64,000 nt of DNA from Pseudanabaena galeata CCNP1313 (GCF_029910235.1 NZ_CP112874.1:3531001-3595000); one strand, 5' to 3'; numbered from the stretch's first letter, positions 17,280 to 26,074 are shown. Notes: generated by a model not told the origin, from the letters alone. Made by a program: numbers and translations.

Positions 17280-18212
17280 ATGATCGAGCCGCCCCAGTCA
17301 GTATTTGAGCAGTCAGAGCCACCCTTTACCAAGTTTCGTAAGGCGATCGCCAACAAGGAATTTCTAATCACGGCGGAGGTGTCGCCACCCAAGGGCAGTG
17401 ACCCCACCCATATGCTCGAACAAACGCGATCGCTCAAAGGGCGCGTTCATGGGGTGAATATTACCGATTCCAGTCGGGCGGTGATGAGTATGAGTCCTGT
17501 CGCTGCATCAGTATTGATTCAGCAACAAATTGGGCTTGAAACTATTTGTCAAATCGCTTGCCGCGATCGCAATCGGATTGCGCTACAAGGAGATTTATTT
17601 GGGGCAGCAGCCTTGGGTATCACCAATATTTTGGCTTTGACAGGCGATCCTGTCAAAGCAGGTGACTCTCCCGATGCGCGATCGGTGTTTGACTATGAAT
17701 CGGTGCGCCTACTGCAATTAATCCAAAAACTGAATCAGGGGCTGGATGCTAATGGGAAAGCTCTGCCCCATCAAGGTACTGACTTTTTAGCAGGAGCCGC
17801 CGTTGATCCGCAGTCGCCAAGCTGGTCAGGTTTACAAAAACGCTTTGAGCGTAAGGTTAATGCAGGGGCACAATTTTTCCAGAGCCAATTGATTACTGAC
17901 TTTGAGCGTCTTGACAAATTTGTGAATCAAATTGCTAATCAATCAGACAAACCGATTTTGGCGGGCATATTTTTGATTAAATCCGCTAAAAATGCCTTGT
18001 TTCTGAATAAATTTGTCCCAGGAGTACAGATTCCTGAGCATATTATCGATCGCCTCGCCAAAGCAAAATCTCCGTTACAGGAAGGCATGGCGATCGCTGC
18101 CGAACAAATCCAAACTGCGCGGCAAATCTGCCAAGGTGTACATATTATGGCGATCAAAGCCGAACACTTGATTCCTGAAATTCTTGATCGTGCAGGTGTG
18201 GCAGTTCTCTAA
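17280..18212 (+). CDS. metF: methylenetetrahydrofolate reductase
   Basis: About 310 residues of a MetF-type TIM-barrel flavoprotein that reduces 5,10-methylene-THF to 5-methyl-THF for methionine synthesis. Visible features: ITAEVSPPKGSDP near the N-terminus (start of the barrel, catalytic Glu region), ITDSSRAVMSMSP, TICQIACRDRNR, NILALTGDP (FAD/folate loop) and the C-terminal KAEHLIPEILDRAGV. The open frame begins at a TTG (17271), but ATG 17280 (MIEPPQSV) is three codons later and more likely. It is followed closely by the DUF3172 gene on the same strand. Confidence 0.9.
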   Translation: MIEPPQSVFEQSEPPFTKFRKAIANKEFLITAEVSPPKGSDPTHMLEQTRSLKGRVHGVNITDSSRAVMSMSPVAASVLIQQQIGLETICQIACRDRNRIALQGDLFGAAALGITNILALTGDPVKAGDSPDARSVFDYESVRLLQLIQKLNQGLDANGKALPHQGTDFLAGAAVDPQSPSWSGLQKRFERKVNAGAQFFQSQLITDFERLDKFVNQIANQSDKPILAGIFLIKSAKNALFLNKFVPGVQIPEHIIDRLAKAKSPLQEGMAIAAEQIQTARQICQGVHIMAIKAEHLIPEILDRAGVAVL

Positions 18213-18292
18213 CTTTCGAGCGATTTGCTAAGCAAATTGCTTAAATCTTCAGCATTTTCGGTTACCCTAGGGAATAACCCTAACTCACATCT

Positions 18293-18811
18293 ATGGCAAG
18301 ACGTAGATATTCTTCAACTCTGAACCAACCTCCCACTGAACCAAAGTCAAACGGTACAACCACTAAACTCGCGATCGCAGGCGCAATTTTTGCGGTCGGT
18401 ATTGGTGTTGGCATTGCTTTGTCTACGCTCAATCCTACGCCGCGTACAGTTGATGCGATTCGTTTAGATAACCTTGCGCCTAGCCGTGATTTTTGCAATA
18501 ACTATGGTGCATCAGCTATGGTGATGAGTAGCCGTGTCTATGTCACCCTCAATCCCTTTAACGTGTTCATCAGTCAAGCTGAACCTGAGCCGGGGTGCGT
18601 AGTTTTGCCCAATAACTGGAACGTGCTATTACAAAAAAATGTAATTAAAGAAGCGGATATTCGTCAATGCAAAGACAGAATGAATACCTTTGGCTTTACA
18701 GGTGATCTAGACAAGGCTCCCGTAGTTGATTGTATTTACGAAAGCAAAGATGCTACGGAAAAGTTTACGAACGGTTTGCCCGCCGCACCTAGTCCTAGTC
18801 CCCAGCCATAA
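18293..18811 (+). CDS. DUF3172 membrane-anchored cyanobacterial protein
   Basis: A 172-residue protein with one N-terminal membrane segment (LAIAGAIFAVGIGVGIAL, about 28-45). The DUF3172 body follows, with PSRDFCNNYGASAMVM, RVYVTLNPFNVFISQ and EPGCVVLPNNWNVL, then a short Pro/Ser-rich tail. The family is conserved in cyanobacteria with no known function. Two or more cysteines could pair if the body lies outside the cytoplasm. It is 80 bases after metF and ends at a strong terminator. Confidence 0.85.
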   Translation: MARRRYSSTLNQPPTEPKSNGTTTKLAIAGAIFAVGIGVGIALSTLNPTPRTVDAIRLDNLAPSRDFCNNYGASAMVMSSRVYVTLNPFNVFISQAEPEPGCVVLPNNWNVLLQKNVIKEADIRQCKDRMNTFGFTGDLDKAPVVDCIYESKDATEKFTNGLPAAPSPSPQP

Positions 18812-18840
18812 AAGAGTGCGCTTAGCGCAATTTTCTACGA

Positions 18841-18882
18841 TCCCAAATAAAAAGCGCCGCTTAGCGGCGCTTTTTATTTGGG
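18841..18882. terminator. bidirectional hairpin terminator
   Basis: A perfect palindrome TCCCAAATAAAAAGCGCCGC with loop TTA, between convergent genes, with A/T runs on both sides of the GC stem. Confidence 0.8.
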
Positions 18883-18885
18883 AAT

Positions 18886-19119
18886 TTAGCATTCATCAAA
18901 TGCTTCAAGATCTAATAAATGACGGTAAGGCTCGGCTAATTCGGAGCCTTTAAAAGCTAGCGATCGCAAAATATGCCAATCGTTCAAACTCTCAAAAGCA
19001 CTGGCGTAGTCATCGCGCTCTAAACGATCTGCAATCGCTGCGACATCTGACGCAGTAAATTTACTAGGATCAACTTCTGGAGCTTCGCCTACTACATCCT
19101 TGGAAGGGTTATCAACCAT
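18886..19119 (-). CDS. small acidic conserved protein, function unknown
   Basis: A 77-residue acidic protein with no membrane segment and no motif I recognise. The body ASDVAAIADRLERDDYASAF...LNDWHILRSLAF looks helical. ATG start at 19119. It is convergent with the DUF3172 gene and sits just downstream of tRNA-Ser. The reading frame is clean and has no competing overlap, so it is likely real. Confidence 0.65.
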   Translation of the reverse strand: MVDNPSKDVVGEAPEVDPSKFTASDVAAIADRLERDDYASAFESLNDWHILRSLAFKGSELAEPYRHLLDLEAFDEC

Positions 19120-19143
19120 ATCGCTCTATGACAGTCTCGTGAA

Positions 19144-19235
19144 CGGAGAGAGAGGGATTCGAACCCTCGGTACGGAGTTACCTGCCGTACAACAGATTAG
19201 CAATCTGCCGCTTTCGTCCACTCAGCCATCTCTCC
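19144..19235 (-). tRNA. tRNA-Ser (anticodon GCT)
   Basis: Read on the minus strand: acceptor GGAGAGA pairs with TCTCTCC, D arm GGCTGAGTGG, anticodon loop TTGCTAA giving GCT, a long variable arm (GTACGGCAGG...CCGTAC) typical of class II tRNAs, T arm GAGGGTTCGAATCCCTC, discriminator G. CCA is not encoded. It reads AGC/AGT codons. Confidence 0.97.
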
Positions 19236-19282
19236 AAATTTATAAGGAATTATATCTTATCAGATAGCGTGCATAATGCAAC

Positions 19283-19570
19283 CTAATTGTTAAATTTAAT
19301 AACTTTCACTTTGGGTTGCTTGATCTCACAGAATTTCGCCGCTTTTGCCTCGATTTCCTGTAATTGACCTAAAGCTAAGCCACAGGGAAACCCATATTTT
19401 GCCTTAACCCGATCGCTAGCAATATTCAGCGCAGTCCGCGATCGCTCTACAAAATCCACTAGGTCATACTCAGTATCGGGCGCAAAATATTCCTTGACGA
19501 TTAAAGATGGTGAATAGCAAGAGTCTTGAGAGTTGTCTGGCCAAGTGATTTGAAAACGGACTTCAGGCAT
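19283..19570 (-). CDS. MSMEG_0570 family protein (Nit1C-cluster type)
   Basis: A 95-residue protein matching the MSMEG_0570 family: MPEVRFQITWPDNSQ, DSCYSPSLIVKEYF, FVERSRTALNIASDRVKAKY and LGQLQEIEAKAAKFCE. Family members lie in conserved clusters with a nitrilase, radical SAM protein, flavoprotein and glycosyltransferase, and have been linked to nitrogen-starvation responses. Here only the glycosyltransferase partner is adjacent, upstream on the same strand with a terminator-like palindrome between. No enzyme motif is visible. Confidence 0.85.
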   Translation of the reverse strand: MPEVRFQITWPDNSQDSCYSPSLIVKEYFAPDTEYDLVDFVERSRTALNIASDRVKAKYGFPCGLALGQLQEIEAKAAKFCEIKQPKVKVIKFNN

Positions 19571-19627
19571 AAAATCTCCTCTAAATGATGGTAAACGGCG
19601 CTTTGCGCCGCCTAAGTGCCAATTACC

Positions 19628-19674
19628 AAAAACCGTAAAGTTGCGCCCCGCAGGGGTGCAACTTTACGGTTTTT
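19628..19674. terminator. palindromic terminator-like hairpin
   Basis: AAAAACCGTAAAGTTGCGCC stem with perfect complement, ending in T5. It lies between the two Nit1C-type genes on the same strand and could reduce read-through from the upstream glycosyltransferase. Confidence 0.6.
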
Positions 19675-19682
19675 AGTTTTTC

Positions 19683-20834
19683 TTAGCTACTTAATACCAT
19701 TTTTGCATAATGTGTTGTATGCATTTGAGCCGAATTTTCCCAAGTGTATTTTGTCAAAATTTCTTGGCTAGCTTGGACTAGAAACTGACTAAAATCGGGT
19801 TTAGGAACTAATCGCATGGCTTGGGCGATCGCCTCCACATCATCAGGATCAATCAGCACAGCCTGTTGTTCAGATAAAAATTCCGTAAAAGGCGTACAGT
19901 TAGAAGTGATCACTGGTAAACCCGAAGCGATCGCCTCCATGATTACCAAGCCCCAACCTTCCTTTGCCGAGGGAAAGACAAAAGCATCAGCACAGCGATA
20001 AAGTACAGGCAATTCCACATCCGTGAGAACGCCTGTAATAATGAGGGATTTCGCGATATCTAGCTCCTGTGCGATCGCCATAAATTGATCGCGATAGTCT
20101 TGATAGTCAAATAAGGTTGCACCTCCTGCGATTACTAACTGCGCTTCGGGGAAGTCCACTAAAACTTGAGCAAAGGCTTGAATTAACTTAATTGAGTTCT
20201 TGCGTGGTTCAATCCCGCCCACAGTTAAATAAATTGGTGAACCAGTTAAACCAAATTTTTGTTTGATTTGTAATTCTGTACAATTGCGATCGCGGGAAAA
20301 TCTTTGCAGATTCACACCATTAATTACTCGCGGCGCATGGATTTGATAATGTTCATAAATTTGGGTTTGCCAGCCTGCACTTACGCATAGGCAAAGCTCA
20401 GCTTCTCGAATAGAACGATCCTGACAAGCCTGTAAATAGTGACTGTTATAGTCCTCGATGTGGTGAATGGTGCGGATAAAGTGGGGAATGCGTCCTTGCG
20501 ATCGCAAAATTGCTAGAGCATTGGCACTGATGCAGTCTTGAGCGTGATAAATATCATAATCAGGGTTTGAATTCTGCAAGTAATCCACAAATTCCTGAAT
20601 ACGTTGCTGGATTAGCTGATCGATTTCCTGTGGTGCAGGTTGGGCAAGAATTGGTTGAACTTCACAGGACAAATGGCGATCAAATCCTAAACCATCTTTG
20701 TCTAATGCGTAGATACATACTTGATGTCCCAATGCTTGCAATGCTTCCGCAAGTTCTAGAGTATGGATCACGCTCCCTCTAGGTTTTGTAGAGTAAGTAA
20801 GTAAAGCTATGCGTAATTTAGAAAACTGCGGCAT
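19683..20834 (-). CDS. MSMEG_0565 family glycosyltransferase (GT4)
   Basis: A 383-residue GT-B glycosyltransferase. The N-terminal Rossmann domain starts LRIALLTYSTKPRGSVIHTLELAEAL, the signature of the MSMEG_0565 family. The C-terminal half carries GT4 features: YLTVGGIEPRKNSIKLIQAF, then VFPSAKEGWGLVIMEAIASGLPVI with the ExxxxxxxE nucleotide-sugar motif. Donor and acceptor are unknown. The family belongs to the Nit1C-type cluster with the MSMEG_0570 gene just downstream. ATG start at 20834, directly facing a DUF29 gene remnant. Confidence 0.9.
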   Translation of the reverse strand: MPQFSKLRIALLTYSTKPRGSVIHTLELAEALQALGHQVCIYALDKDGLGFDRHLSCEVQPILAQPAPQEIDQLIQQRIQEFVDYLQNSNPDYDIYHAQDCISANALAILRSQGRIPHFIRTIHHIEDYNSHYLQACQDRSIREAELCLCVSAGWQTQIYEHYQIHAPRVINGVNLQRFSRDRNCTELQIKQKFGLTGSPIYLTVGGIEPRKNSIKLIQAFAQVLVDFPEAQLVIAGGATLFDYQDYRDQFMAIAQELDIAKSLIITGVLTDVELPVLYRCADAFVFPSAKEGWGLVIMEAIASGLPVITSNCTPFTEFLSEQQAVLIDPDDVEAIAQAMRLVPKPDFSQFLVQASQEILTKYTWENSAQMHTTHYAKMVLSS

Positions 20835-20835
20835 G

Positions 20836-20952
20836 GATTATATAAGGAAGTTAGCCAGTGTCGAGACAGGATTAGCGATCGCTACTTTTCCAATGGAGTC
20901 TCCTTTTACTTCTGAGCAAACGCTAGATGAGGATTTTTTGCCTGAAGATTAG
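20836..20952 (+). pseudogene. DUF29 gene remnant (C-terminal piece)
   Basis: The plus strand encodes DYIRKLASVETGLAIATF, then PMESPFTSEQTLDEDFLPED and a stop. This matches the end of the DUF29 protein at 50635-51135 (ARKQAKIETRLPLAHFP, then CPFTSEQVLDEDFLPE). About 38 codons remain, with no start codon and no upstream domain, so it is a decayed fragment. It was probably cut when the glycosyltransferase region was joined here. Confidence 0.8.
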
Positions 20953-21003
20953 TTGTTTTTGTAATAGCGATCGCTAATCTCAGTGATTGGTATCGATTAC
21001 TAA

Positions 21004-21423
21004 TCATTGCATAAGATAAATTTCTACGTTTTGGCTGTTCCATGTGGCGATGCCAATTCCAAAAAAGTCTTTGTCTTCTGTCCAAATTGGACAATCAAAG
21101 TGCATGGCTAAGGCAACCACTTCCCAATCGTTAGGATCTCTTGCTTTAATGCGTCTTTGAGCTTCGTTTTTATATTGTAGGTAATCTTCTTCTGTTATTG
21201 GGATTACGATTTTGGCTAAATCAGCAATCGCCTGTGATGATATGTCTGATTGAAATTTACGTTTTTGTAAAATTTGGGGTAAGTGACGCTCTAGTTCCTG
21301 ATAGCAATTATTTGGTGTGAGAAATTGGCAATTGTTATTGTATTTTTCTAAGAGGTTGGAAACTTTGTCACCTAGTACAGCCCGTACCAAGATGTTTGTA
21401 TCTAAGGCAAGTGTCTTTGACAT
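21004..21423 (-). CDS. PIN-domain toxin (VapC-like ribonuclease)
   Basis: A 139-residue PIN domain. Acidic active-site residues are visible: LALDTNILVRA (first Asp), the Glu in CYQELERHL, and the later pair in ARDPNDWEVVALAMHF and IWTEDKDFFG. The family cleaves RNA, often tRNA, in toxin-antitoxin systems. Its ATG overlaps the stop of the upstream 57-codon gene by one base (TAATG), the usual antitoxin-toxin coupling. Confidence 0.88.
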   Translation of the reverse strand: MSKTLALDTNILVRAVLGDKVSNLLEKYNNNCQFLTPNNCYQELERHLPQILQKRKFQSDISSQAIADLAKIVIPITEEDYLQYKNEAQRRIKARDPNDWEVVALAMHFDCPIWTEDKDFFGIGIATWNSQNVEIYLMQ

Positions 21424-21596
21424 TATTTGGTTGCGTCTTTCCTTGCTTGTTTACGCATAGCGTTAAATTCGGCAATGATTTCATCTTCGCTAATGCCATG
21501 AGCTTTTAATAATTCAGCCATTTTTTGAGAAGAACGGCGGAAAGCAAGGAGGTCTTCTTTACTAGGTTTTTTGATCTTGATTAAAGAGGCTTTCAT
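21423..21596 (-). CDS. antitoxin of the PIN toxin, 57 aa
   Basis: A 57-residue protein starting MKASLIKIKKPSKEDLL, with FRRSSQKMAELLKAHGISED and a basic tail FNAMRKQARKDATK. It is small and helical, and its stop overlaps the toxin start (TAATG at 21421-21425). I infer that it neutralises the PIN toxin and represses the pair; I recognise no classical DNA-binding fold. It is too short for usual ORF cut-offs. Confidence 0.75.
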   Translation of the reverse strand: MKASLIKIKKPSKEDLLAFRRSSQKMAELLKAHGISEDEIIAEFNAMRKQARKDATK

Positions 21597-21811
21597 GGTG
21601 AATTAATTCTTTTAGTAATGGTAGGGACAATTCGTGCATTGCCCTTATGGTGGATCATAGCAAATTTTTCTGTCTCTCATGCAATGGTGGCAAGCTATTG
21701 ACGATCGCAACTGATTCGACACTTACGCGCACGATCGCACTTAACGAGGTCGAGGATGTAGCGCGATCGCCTTAGTGTCTAAGACAATGGGACAATCGCC
21801 TGTATAAATCT

Positions 21812-22063
21812 ATGTCTAAGAAATCTTTTGAAAGCAAATATCCGAATATTTCTTGTTGGGTTAATCAAGAGAATGGAATAATTGAGATTGGCTGGAGAGA
21901 TGATGGTTATTCTAGTGGGTTTGTTCGTGCTTTTGAGAAAGGTGGAATATTTTGGGAAGGTGAAGATGAATATGAGTCGATGGATGATGCGCTTTTGGCT
22001 TTGGAGGGTTGTGTGCAGATCTGTATGAGAGAGATTCATGGGGACTCATGGGAGAGTGCGTAA
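21812..22063 (+). CDS. small hypothetical protein, 83 aa
   Basis: An acidic 83-residue protein (KYPNISCWVNQENGIIEIGW, then WEGEDEYESMDDALLALE) with no motif I can name. Codon use and absence of a better frame support it, and it starts with ATG. It is convergent with the Gabija pair and close to the toxin-antitoxin genes, so an accessory or defence-linked role is possible but unproven. The 215 bases before it show no gene. Confidence 0.6.
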   Translation: MSKKSFESKYPNISCWVNQENGIIEIGWRDDGYSSGFVRAFEKGGIFWEGEDEYESMDDALLALEGCVQICMREIHGDSWESA

Positions 22064-22150
22064 TTTTTAGTTTTTTGTGTTTAGAATGCGATCTCATTTG
22101 TGCTTAGTCGGGATATTTTTCTTGGCTATAAAACCTTCGCTAAATGATGT

Positions 22151-24055
22151 CTATCCCTGCATATCCCGAATAAACCTAGATGGGTGCTGCACTTTACTAT
22201 CACCCCAAGGCATTTTTCGCAACCGAGGAAATGTTATGTAAATCCATCTTTTAGCTCTAGTAACAGCAACAAAAGCATTATTTTTTTCTTCTTCAAGTTC
22301 TTGTTCACTACGAGCGCGGTAGTCTGGGAAAACGCCTTCACACATTCCCATCAAAAAAACAATGTCTTTCTCTAATCCTTTCATAGTATGCACTGTACTT
22401 AAAGTTAGTCCAGATCTACCATTATTTCCATTTAACTGTCCTAACGCCATTGCATTACGAAAAGAAGAAAGAGAACCTAATCCTAAAATCTTAGATTTTT
22501 GCCAACATTCTTTAAATTCCTGAAGCTCTATCAAAGAGCGTTCCAGTTCATTTTCTTCAAATTCATTTAATGTTTCATTTTTTCTTTCCTCGATTAGTTG
22601 AGCAAAACATTTACAAAGTTTAGGTATATTTGGATCATTTATATCTAAATTTTGAATCTCAAGTAAAAGTTTGGACTGAATATCAGGGATGGGAATATCT
22701 GTGTTTAGAACGTTTTTAGCAAATTTACTCAATATACATTCGTCATCCCATACATCAGGACTGTCAATCTTCAAAACTGTACACAGTTTTTTGCCATCTA
22801 CCCAATCTTTTTTATTCAATCGTACACGAATCGCAAGATCTAAGACCTTGCCAAAAGTTGAAGATGGTTCTACTTGTCGTTCCCCCCTATTAAATAAAGG
22901 ATTAATTCCTCTTGATTTAAGATGTTTTTCAAGAGTCTTAAAGACAAAACGATTTCTAGCAATAACTACCATTTTGTCCAGTGAAATATCACCTTCAATC
23001 TCATGATTCGATTTTTCTTGGATTAATTCATCAATTTTATTGCAAATCCAAATTGCTTCAGAATTTTCATCATCTAGCATTTTAATTTCACTACGCCCCT
23101 CAAGAGCAAAATCATATTCTGATTGAGAACCTTGTTTGATTTTATTAGCCAGATTAACAACAGCTTTTGAGCTACGAAAGTTCTTACTAAGAACATACTG
23201 AGTCGGACTAAAGTCTTCAAGAAAATTTTGAAGGAGATATCTGTTTGATGAGCCATTGAAACCATAAATCATCTGATTGGGATCGCCAACCATCATAACG
23301 CTCTGTATTTTTTCTCCACATAAAACTTTTATAAACTCATATTGAGATTTGTTCAGATCTTGGGCTTCATCAACGCAAATATGCTTATATTTTGCACGAT
23401 AGATATCACCGCACCATGAGTTATCAAGAAGTATTTTATGTGCGTAAACAAGAATGTCATCAAAATCAATACCTCCACTTTCAAATAGAGCTTTTTGGTA
23501 AGAACGATAGATTGACAAAAATTTGATGTTTTCAGAATATTTATTAATAATTTCTTGCTCATCCAATAACTCTCTTTTTACAGTAGCAAACTGTCCTAAT
23601 CGAGTTTGAATTTTAGCTTCTCGCTCTCTTTTTGTTTTACTATCAGACACATCAAGAAATTTATCAATATCTATGCCCTCATTTCGCAGAGATTGAATAA
23701 AAATAGTTTTGCGATCTTCATCACGATCGTAAATATGTAACTCAGAAGGCAAAGCAACATCTTTAAGGGTATGTCCATACTGTTCAAGTATGCGTTGAGC
23801 TACAGAATGAATTGTCGCTATCCAGCATCGTTCATTAACACCTTCAAGGTCTTGTAGTCGATTGAGCATTTCTTCCGCAGCCTTATTTGTGAAAGTTAAT
23901 GCTATAACTCCATCTTTTTTAGTGTTGTTGATGATATGCCTTACGCGCTCTGTCAAAACACGAGTCTTTCCTGAACCAGCCGAAGCTAGTACCTGCATTG
24001 CTTGACCAATTGGCGAGTATACTATGCTTGATTGCTCTGGCGATAAACCGTTCAT
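22151..24055 (-). CDS. gajB: Gabija-type GajB, UvrD-like helicase
   Basis: A 634-residue superfamily 1A helicase. Motifs: Walker A ASAGSGKT (24-31), IALTFTNKAAEEM (Ia), CVDEAQDLN (II), VGDPNQMIYGF (III), LSKNFRSS (IV), STVHTMKGLE (V) and FVAVTRAK (VI). Its start overlaps the end of the OLD-family gene by four bases (ATGA-type overlap), so the two are co-translated. An OLD nuclease next to a UvrD helicase is the hallmark of Gabija phage defence. In known systems GajB joins GajA in a supramolecular complex that cuts phage DNA. It is longer than the roughly 500-residue type example, with extra sequence in the middle. Confidence 0.88.
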   Translation of the reverse strand: MNGLSPEQSSIVYSPIGQAMQVLASAGSGKTRVLTERVRHIINNTKKDGVIALTFTNKAAEEMLNRLQDLEGVNERCWIATIHSVAQRILEQYGHTLKDVALPSELHIYDRDEDRKTIFIQSLRNEGIDIDKFLDVSDSKTKREREAKIQTRLGQFATVKRELLDEQEIINKYSENIKFLSIYRSYQKALFESGGIDFDDILVYAHKILLDNSWCGDIYRAKYKHICVDEAQDLNKSQYEFIKVLCGEKIQSVMMVGDPNQMIYGFNGSSNRYLLQNFLEDFSPTQYVLSKNFRSSKAVVNLANKIKQGSQSEYDFALEGRSEIKMLDDENSEAIWICNKIDELIQEKSNHEIEGDISLDKMVVIARNRFVFKTLEKHLKSRGINPLFNRGERQVEPSSTFGKVLDLAIRVRLNKKDWVDGKKLCTVLKIDSPDVWDDECILSKFAKNVLNTDIPIPDIQSKLLLEIQNLDINDPNIPKLCKCFAQLIEERKNETLNEFEENELERSLIELQEFKECWQKSKILGLGSLSSFRNAMALGQLNGNNGRSGLTLSTVHTMKGLEKDIVFLMGMCEGVFPDYRARSEQELEEEKNNAFVAVTRAKRWIYITFPRLRKMPWGDSKVQHPSRFIRDMQG

Positions 24056-25830
24056 ATTATTCCTCCATTTTCAAGTTTCTGGAAAAACTCAAGAATCTTT
24101 GGAGGCAACTTCTCTTTCTCAAGTTTGCAAAGCTTTTCTGCAATTAATGGTGCATATTTTACTTTCCCCTTATCAAGAATTTCTTTGAGAGCTTTCTCAT
24201 GACCATCAATTCCTGTATAGTCTTTCGGTGGTTTATTCTTTTTGTCATTCTGCCCTTGATTCTTTCTAATCCAGACTTCAATAGCATCATCACCTTCTTG
24301 TTGGCATATTACATATTTAATAATTTCAGTGCATCCACATGATACAAGATATCCCTCAAAGTCTTCACTATCAAGGATCGTAATATTTGAGGCTACTAAA
24401 ATATCTGTCTCACCATGCACTTTATCGTAGGTTTTCTTTAGCTGATCGACTGCTTCCGTTTCTCCATCACTAAAAATAAACACAGGTATATCAAAATCCT
24501 TGGCAAATTTCAAAAAAGGAAGATATTTTATTCCTTTTCCGCCCACACCAATAAAACTTACTCCTTTAACAAATGCTTCACTGCCACAATACTCTTTAAA
24601 GAGTAAAGGGAGTGCTTGTTCTTCAGTTTCACCTTCAGATAGAACAAGAGCCTTAGAAAAAAGAATTTCACCCCTAGAATGAATAACCTCTCGCTGTAGT
24701 CTACGCCGTTCCTCTTGATCAAGGTCGGGATTTAGATGTCTAACGGTAATACCATCAGGAGTTCTCTTTAAATATCTCAACTCTGTTTGTTTAGCCATTG
24801 CCGCTACATAAGGCGAGTGAGTACTGATAATTACTTGCCCCTCAAACTTCTCAAGTTGTTGATATAAAGTTTTCTGAGCATTTGGATGCAAGTGTGCTTC
24901 TGGTTCTTCGGCGGCGAGAATAGGAAAGAAAAGATTTTCTTCCTCCTCATATTCTTTCTTTTTTAACTCGGCAAAAGCATTTACGATCAACATAGATGCC
25001 CAGCTTCTTGTCCCCATACCGTGATATTCCATGGAAAAGGTGCTGCTTGCATCTTCGCCAAAGTGTGCCGAGAAGTACTTGGAAAGATCTCGGATCTTCC
25101 GTGGAAAAGGAGTGATTTCTGCTTTGCCAGAACTTTCAAATGACTGATTAAGATTTTCTAAATTTGTCTTAAGGGTTGCAAGTTCATTACTTTTGGAGAT
25201 CGCCTGATCGTTCAACTCATTGATCATTGCTTCTAATGCATCAACTTCAGTTTTGCTATATTTAATGTTCGACAAAACCTTCCTAACTAACGAAGATTTT
25301 TCTCCAATTTCTTGATGGATATCTCTTTGAGCATCAATCGGAATAAATTGGATGCCATTAAGACGAAGAAATTTTTTGTTGGGAATCTCAACTTGAGCAT
25401 TAAGCCAATTGTTGCCATCTGTCCATACTCTAAGCACTGAGTAGGATGTATCAAAGCCACCTTTATCTAGTTTACTACGAGTCCGAAGTGCTACATATTG
25501 GCGAGAATTAGCATCAGATTGAATCCTATCTTCAAATTCACGCTGCCAATCATCATCAAATGTATCTATACGATCGCCTTGTTCGTCTACAGGCACAATC
25601 TTAACATCTACAACTATCTCATCTGCACGCTTATCATCACTACCTATATAAAAATCCTCTTCAGATAAATAGCGTGAGTAATCACCCAAAGCTAATTGAA
25701 GTGCTTTTAGTACAGACGTTTTTCCTGAATTATTCATCCCAATCAGCAAAGTAACGCGAGGCAAAGACATCTCAAGATTTTTGATGCCTCGAAAACCTGC
25801 GATTCTGATAGTGTCGATGAGAATATTCAA
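24052..25830 (-). CDS. gajA: Gabija-type GajA, OLD-family ATPase/TOPRIM nuclease
   Basis: A 592-residue class 2 OLD protein. The ABC-type ATPase half has Walker A GMNNSGKT (31-38), Walker B ILAAEEPE (308-311) and the H loop STHSP (336-340); a coiled coil lies at about 195-235. The C-terminal TOPRIM nuclease half has LVLSEGETE (E399) and FIFSDGE (D455). The length is close to known GajA (about 580). In Gabija, GajA nicks specific DNA and is held off by cellular NTPs. First gene of the pair; about 240 AT-rich bases upstream presumably hold the promoter. The frame has few HIP1 sites compared with core genes, which fits horizontal gain. Confidence 0.88.
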   Translation of the reverse strand: MNILIDTIRIAGFRGIKNLEMSLPRVTLLIGMNNSGKTSVLKALQLALGDYSRYLSEEDFYIGSDDKRADEIVVDVKIVPVDEQGDRIDTFDDDWQREFEDRIQSDANSRQYVALRTRSKLDKGGFDTSYSVLRVWTDGNNWLNAQVEIPNKKFLRLNGIQFIPIDAQRDIHQEIGEKSSLVRKVLSNIKYSKTEVDALEAMINELNDQAISKSNELATLKTNLENLNQSFESSGKAEITPFPRKIRDLSKYFSAHFGEDASSTFSMEYHGMGTRSWASMLIVNAFAELKKKEYEEEENLFFPILAAEEPEAHLHPNAQKTLYQQLEKFEGQVIISTHSPYVAAMAKQTELRYLKRTPDGITVRHLNPDLDQEERRRLQREVIHSRGEILFSKALVLSEGETEEQALPLLFKEYCGSEAFVKGVSFIGVGGKGIKYLPFLKFAKDFDIPVFIFSDGETEAVDQLKKTYDKVHGETDILVASNITILDSEDFEGYLVSCGCTEIIKYVICQQEGDDAIEVWIRKNQGQNDKKNKPPKDYTGIDGHEKALKEILDKGKVKYAPLIAEKLCKLEKEKLPPKILEFFQKLENGGII

Positions 25831-26074
25831 GAGTAAACCTCTATACCATTTAGTTTTTAGTGTATCAAATTTTGTTTTTAGATTGAATACATATACATAA
25901 CTATTAGCGTATATTTCTACAAATTACCAATGATCTGAATAATTAGGCTGTGATCGTATTGTAGATGTATTTCAACTGAATCAAGAATAGTTTCTTCTCT
26001 TTTGCGATAAGCGCAATCGCACTTAAACTAATTCTAGATACTTTGCTCCAAAAAGCTCCCGCAAAAAAAATACG

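Noticed and set aside
21600..21811. Fragmentary coding-like stretch (MQWWQAIDDRN-like) before the 83-aa gene
   Set aside because: It is interrupted by stops within a few codons and I could not assign it to any family.
22151..25830. Reading the OLD and helicase pair as ordinary RecF/UvrD repair genes
   Set aside because: The TOPRIM domain on the ATPase and the four-base overlap with the helicase fit Gabija better.
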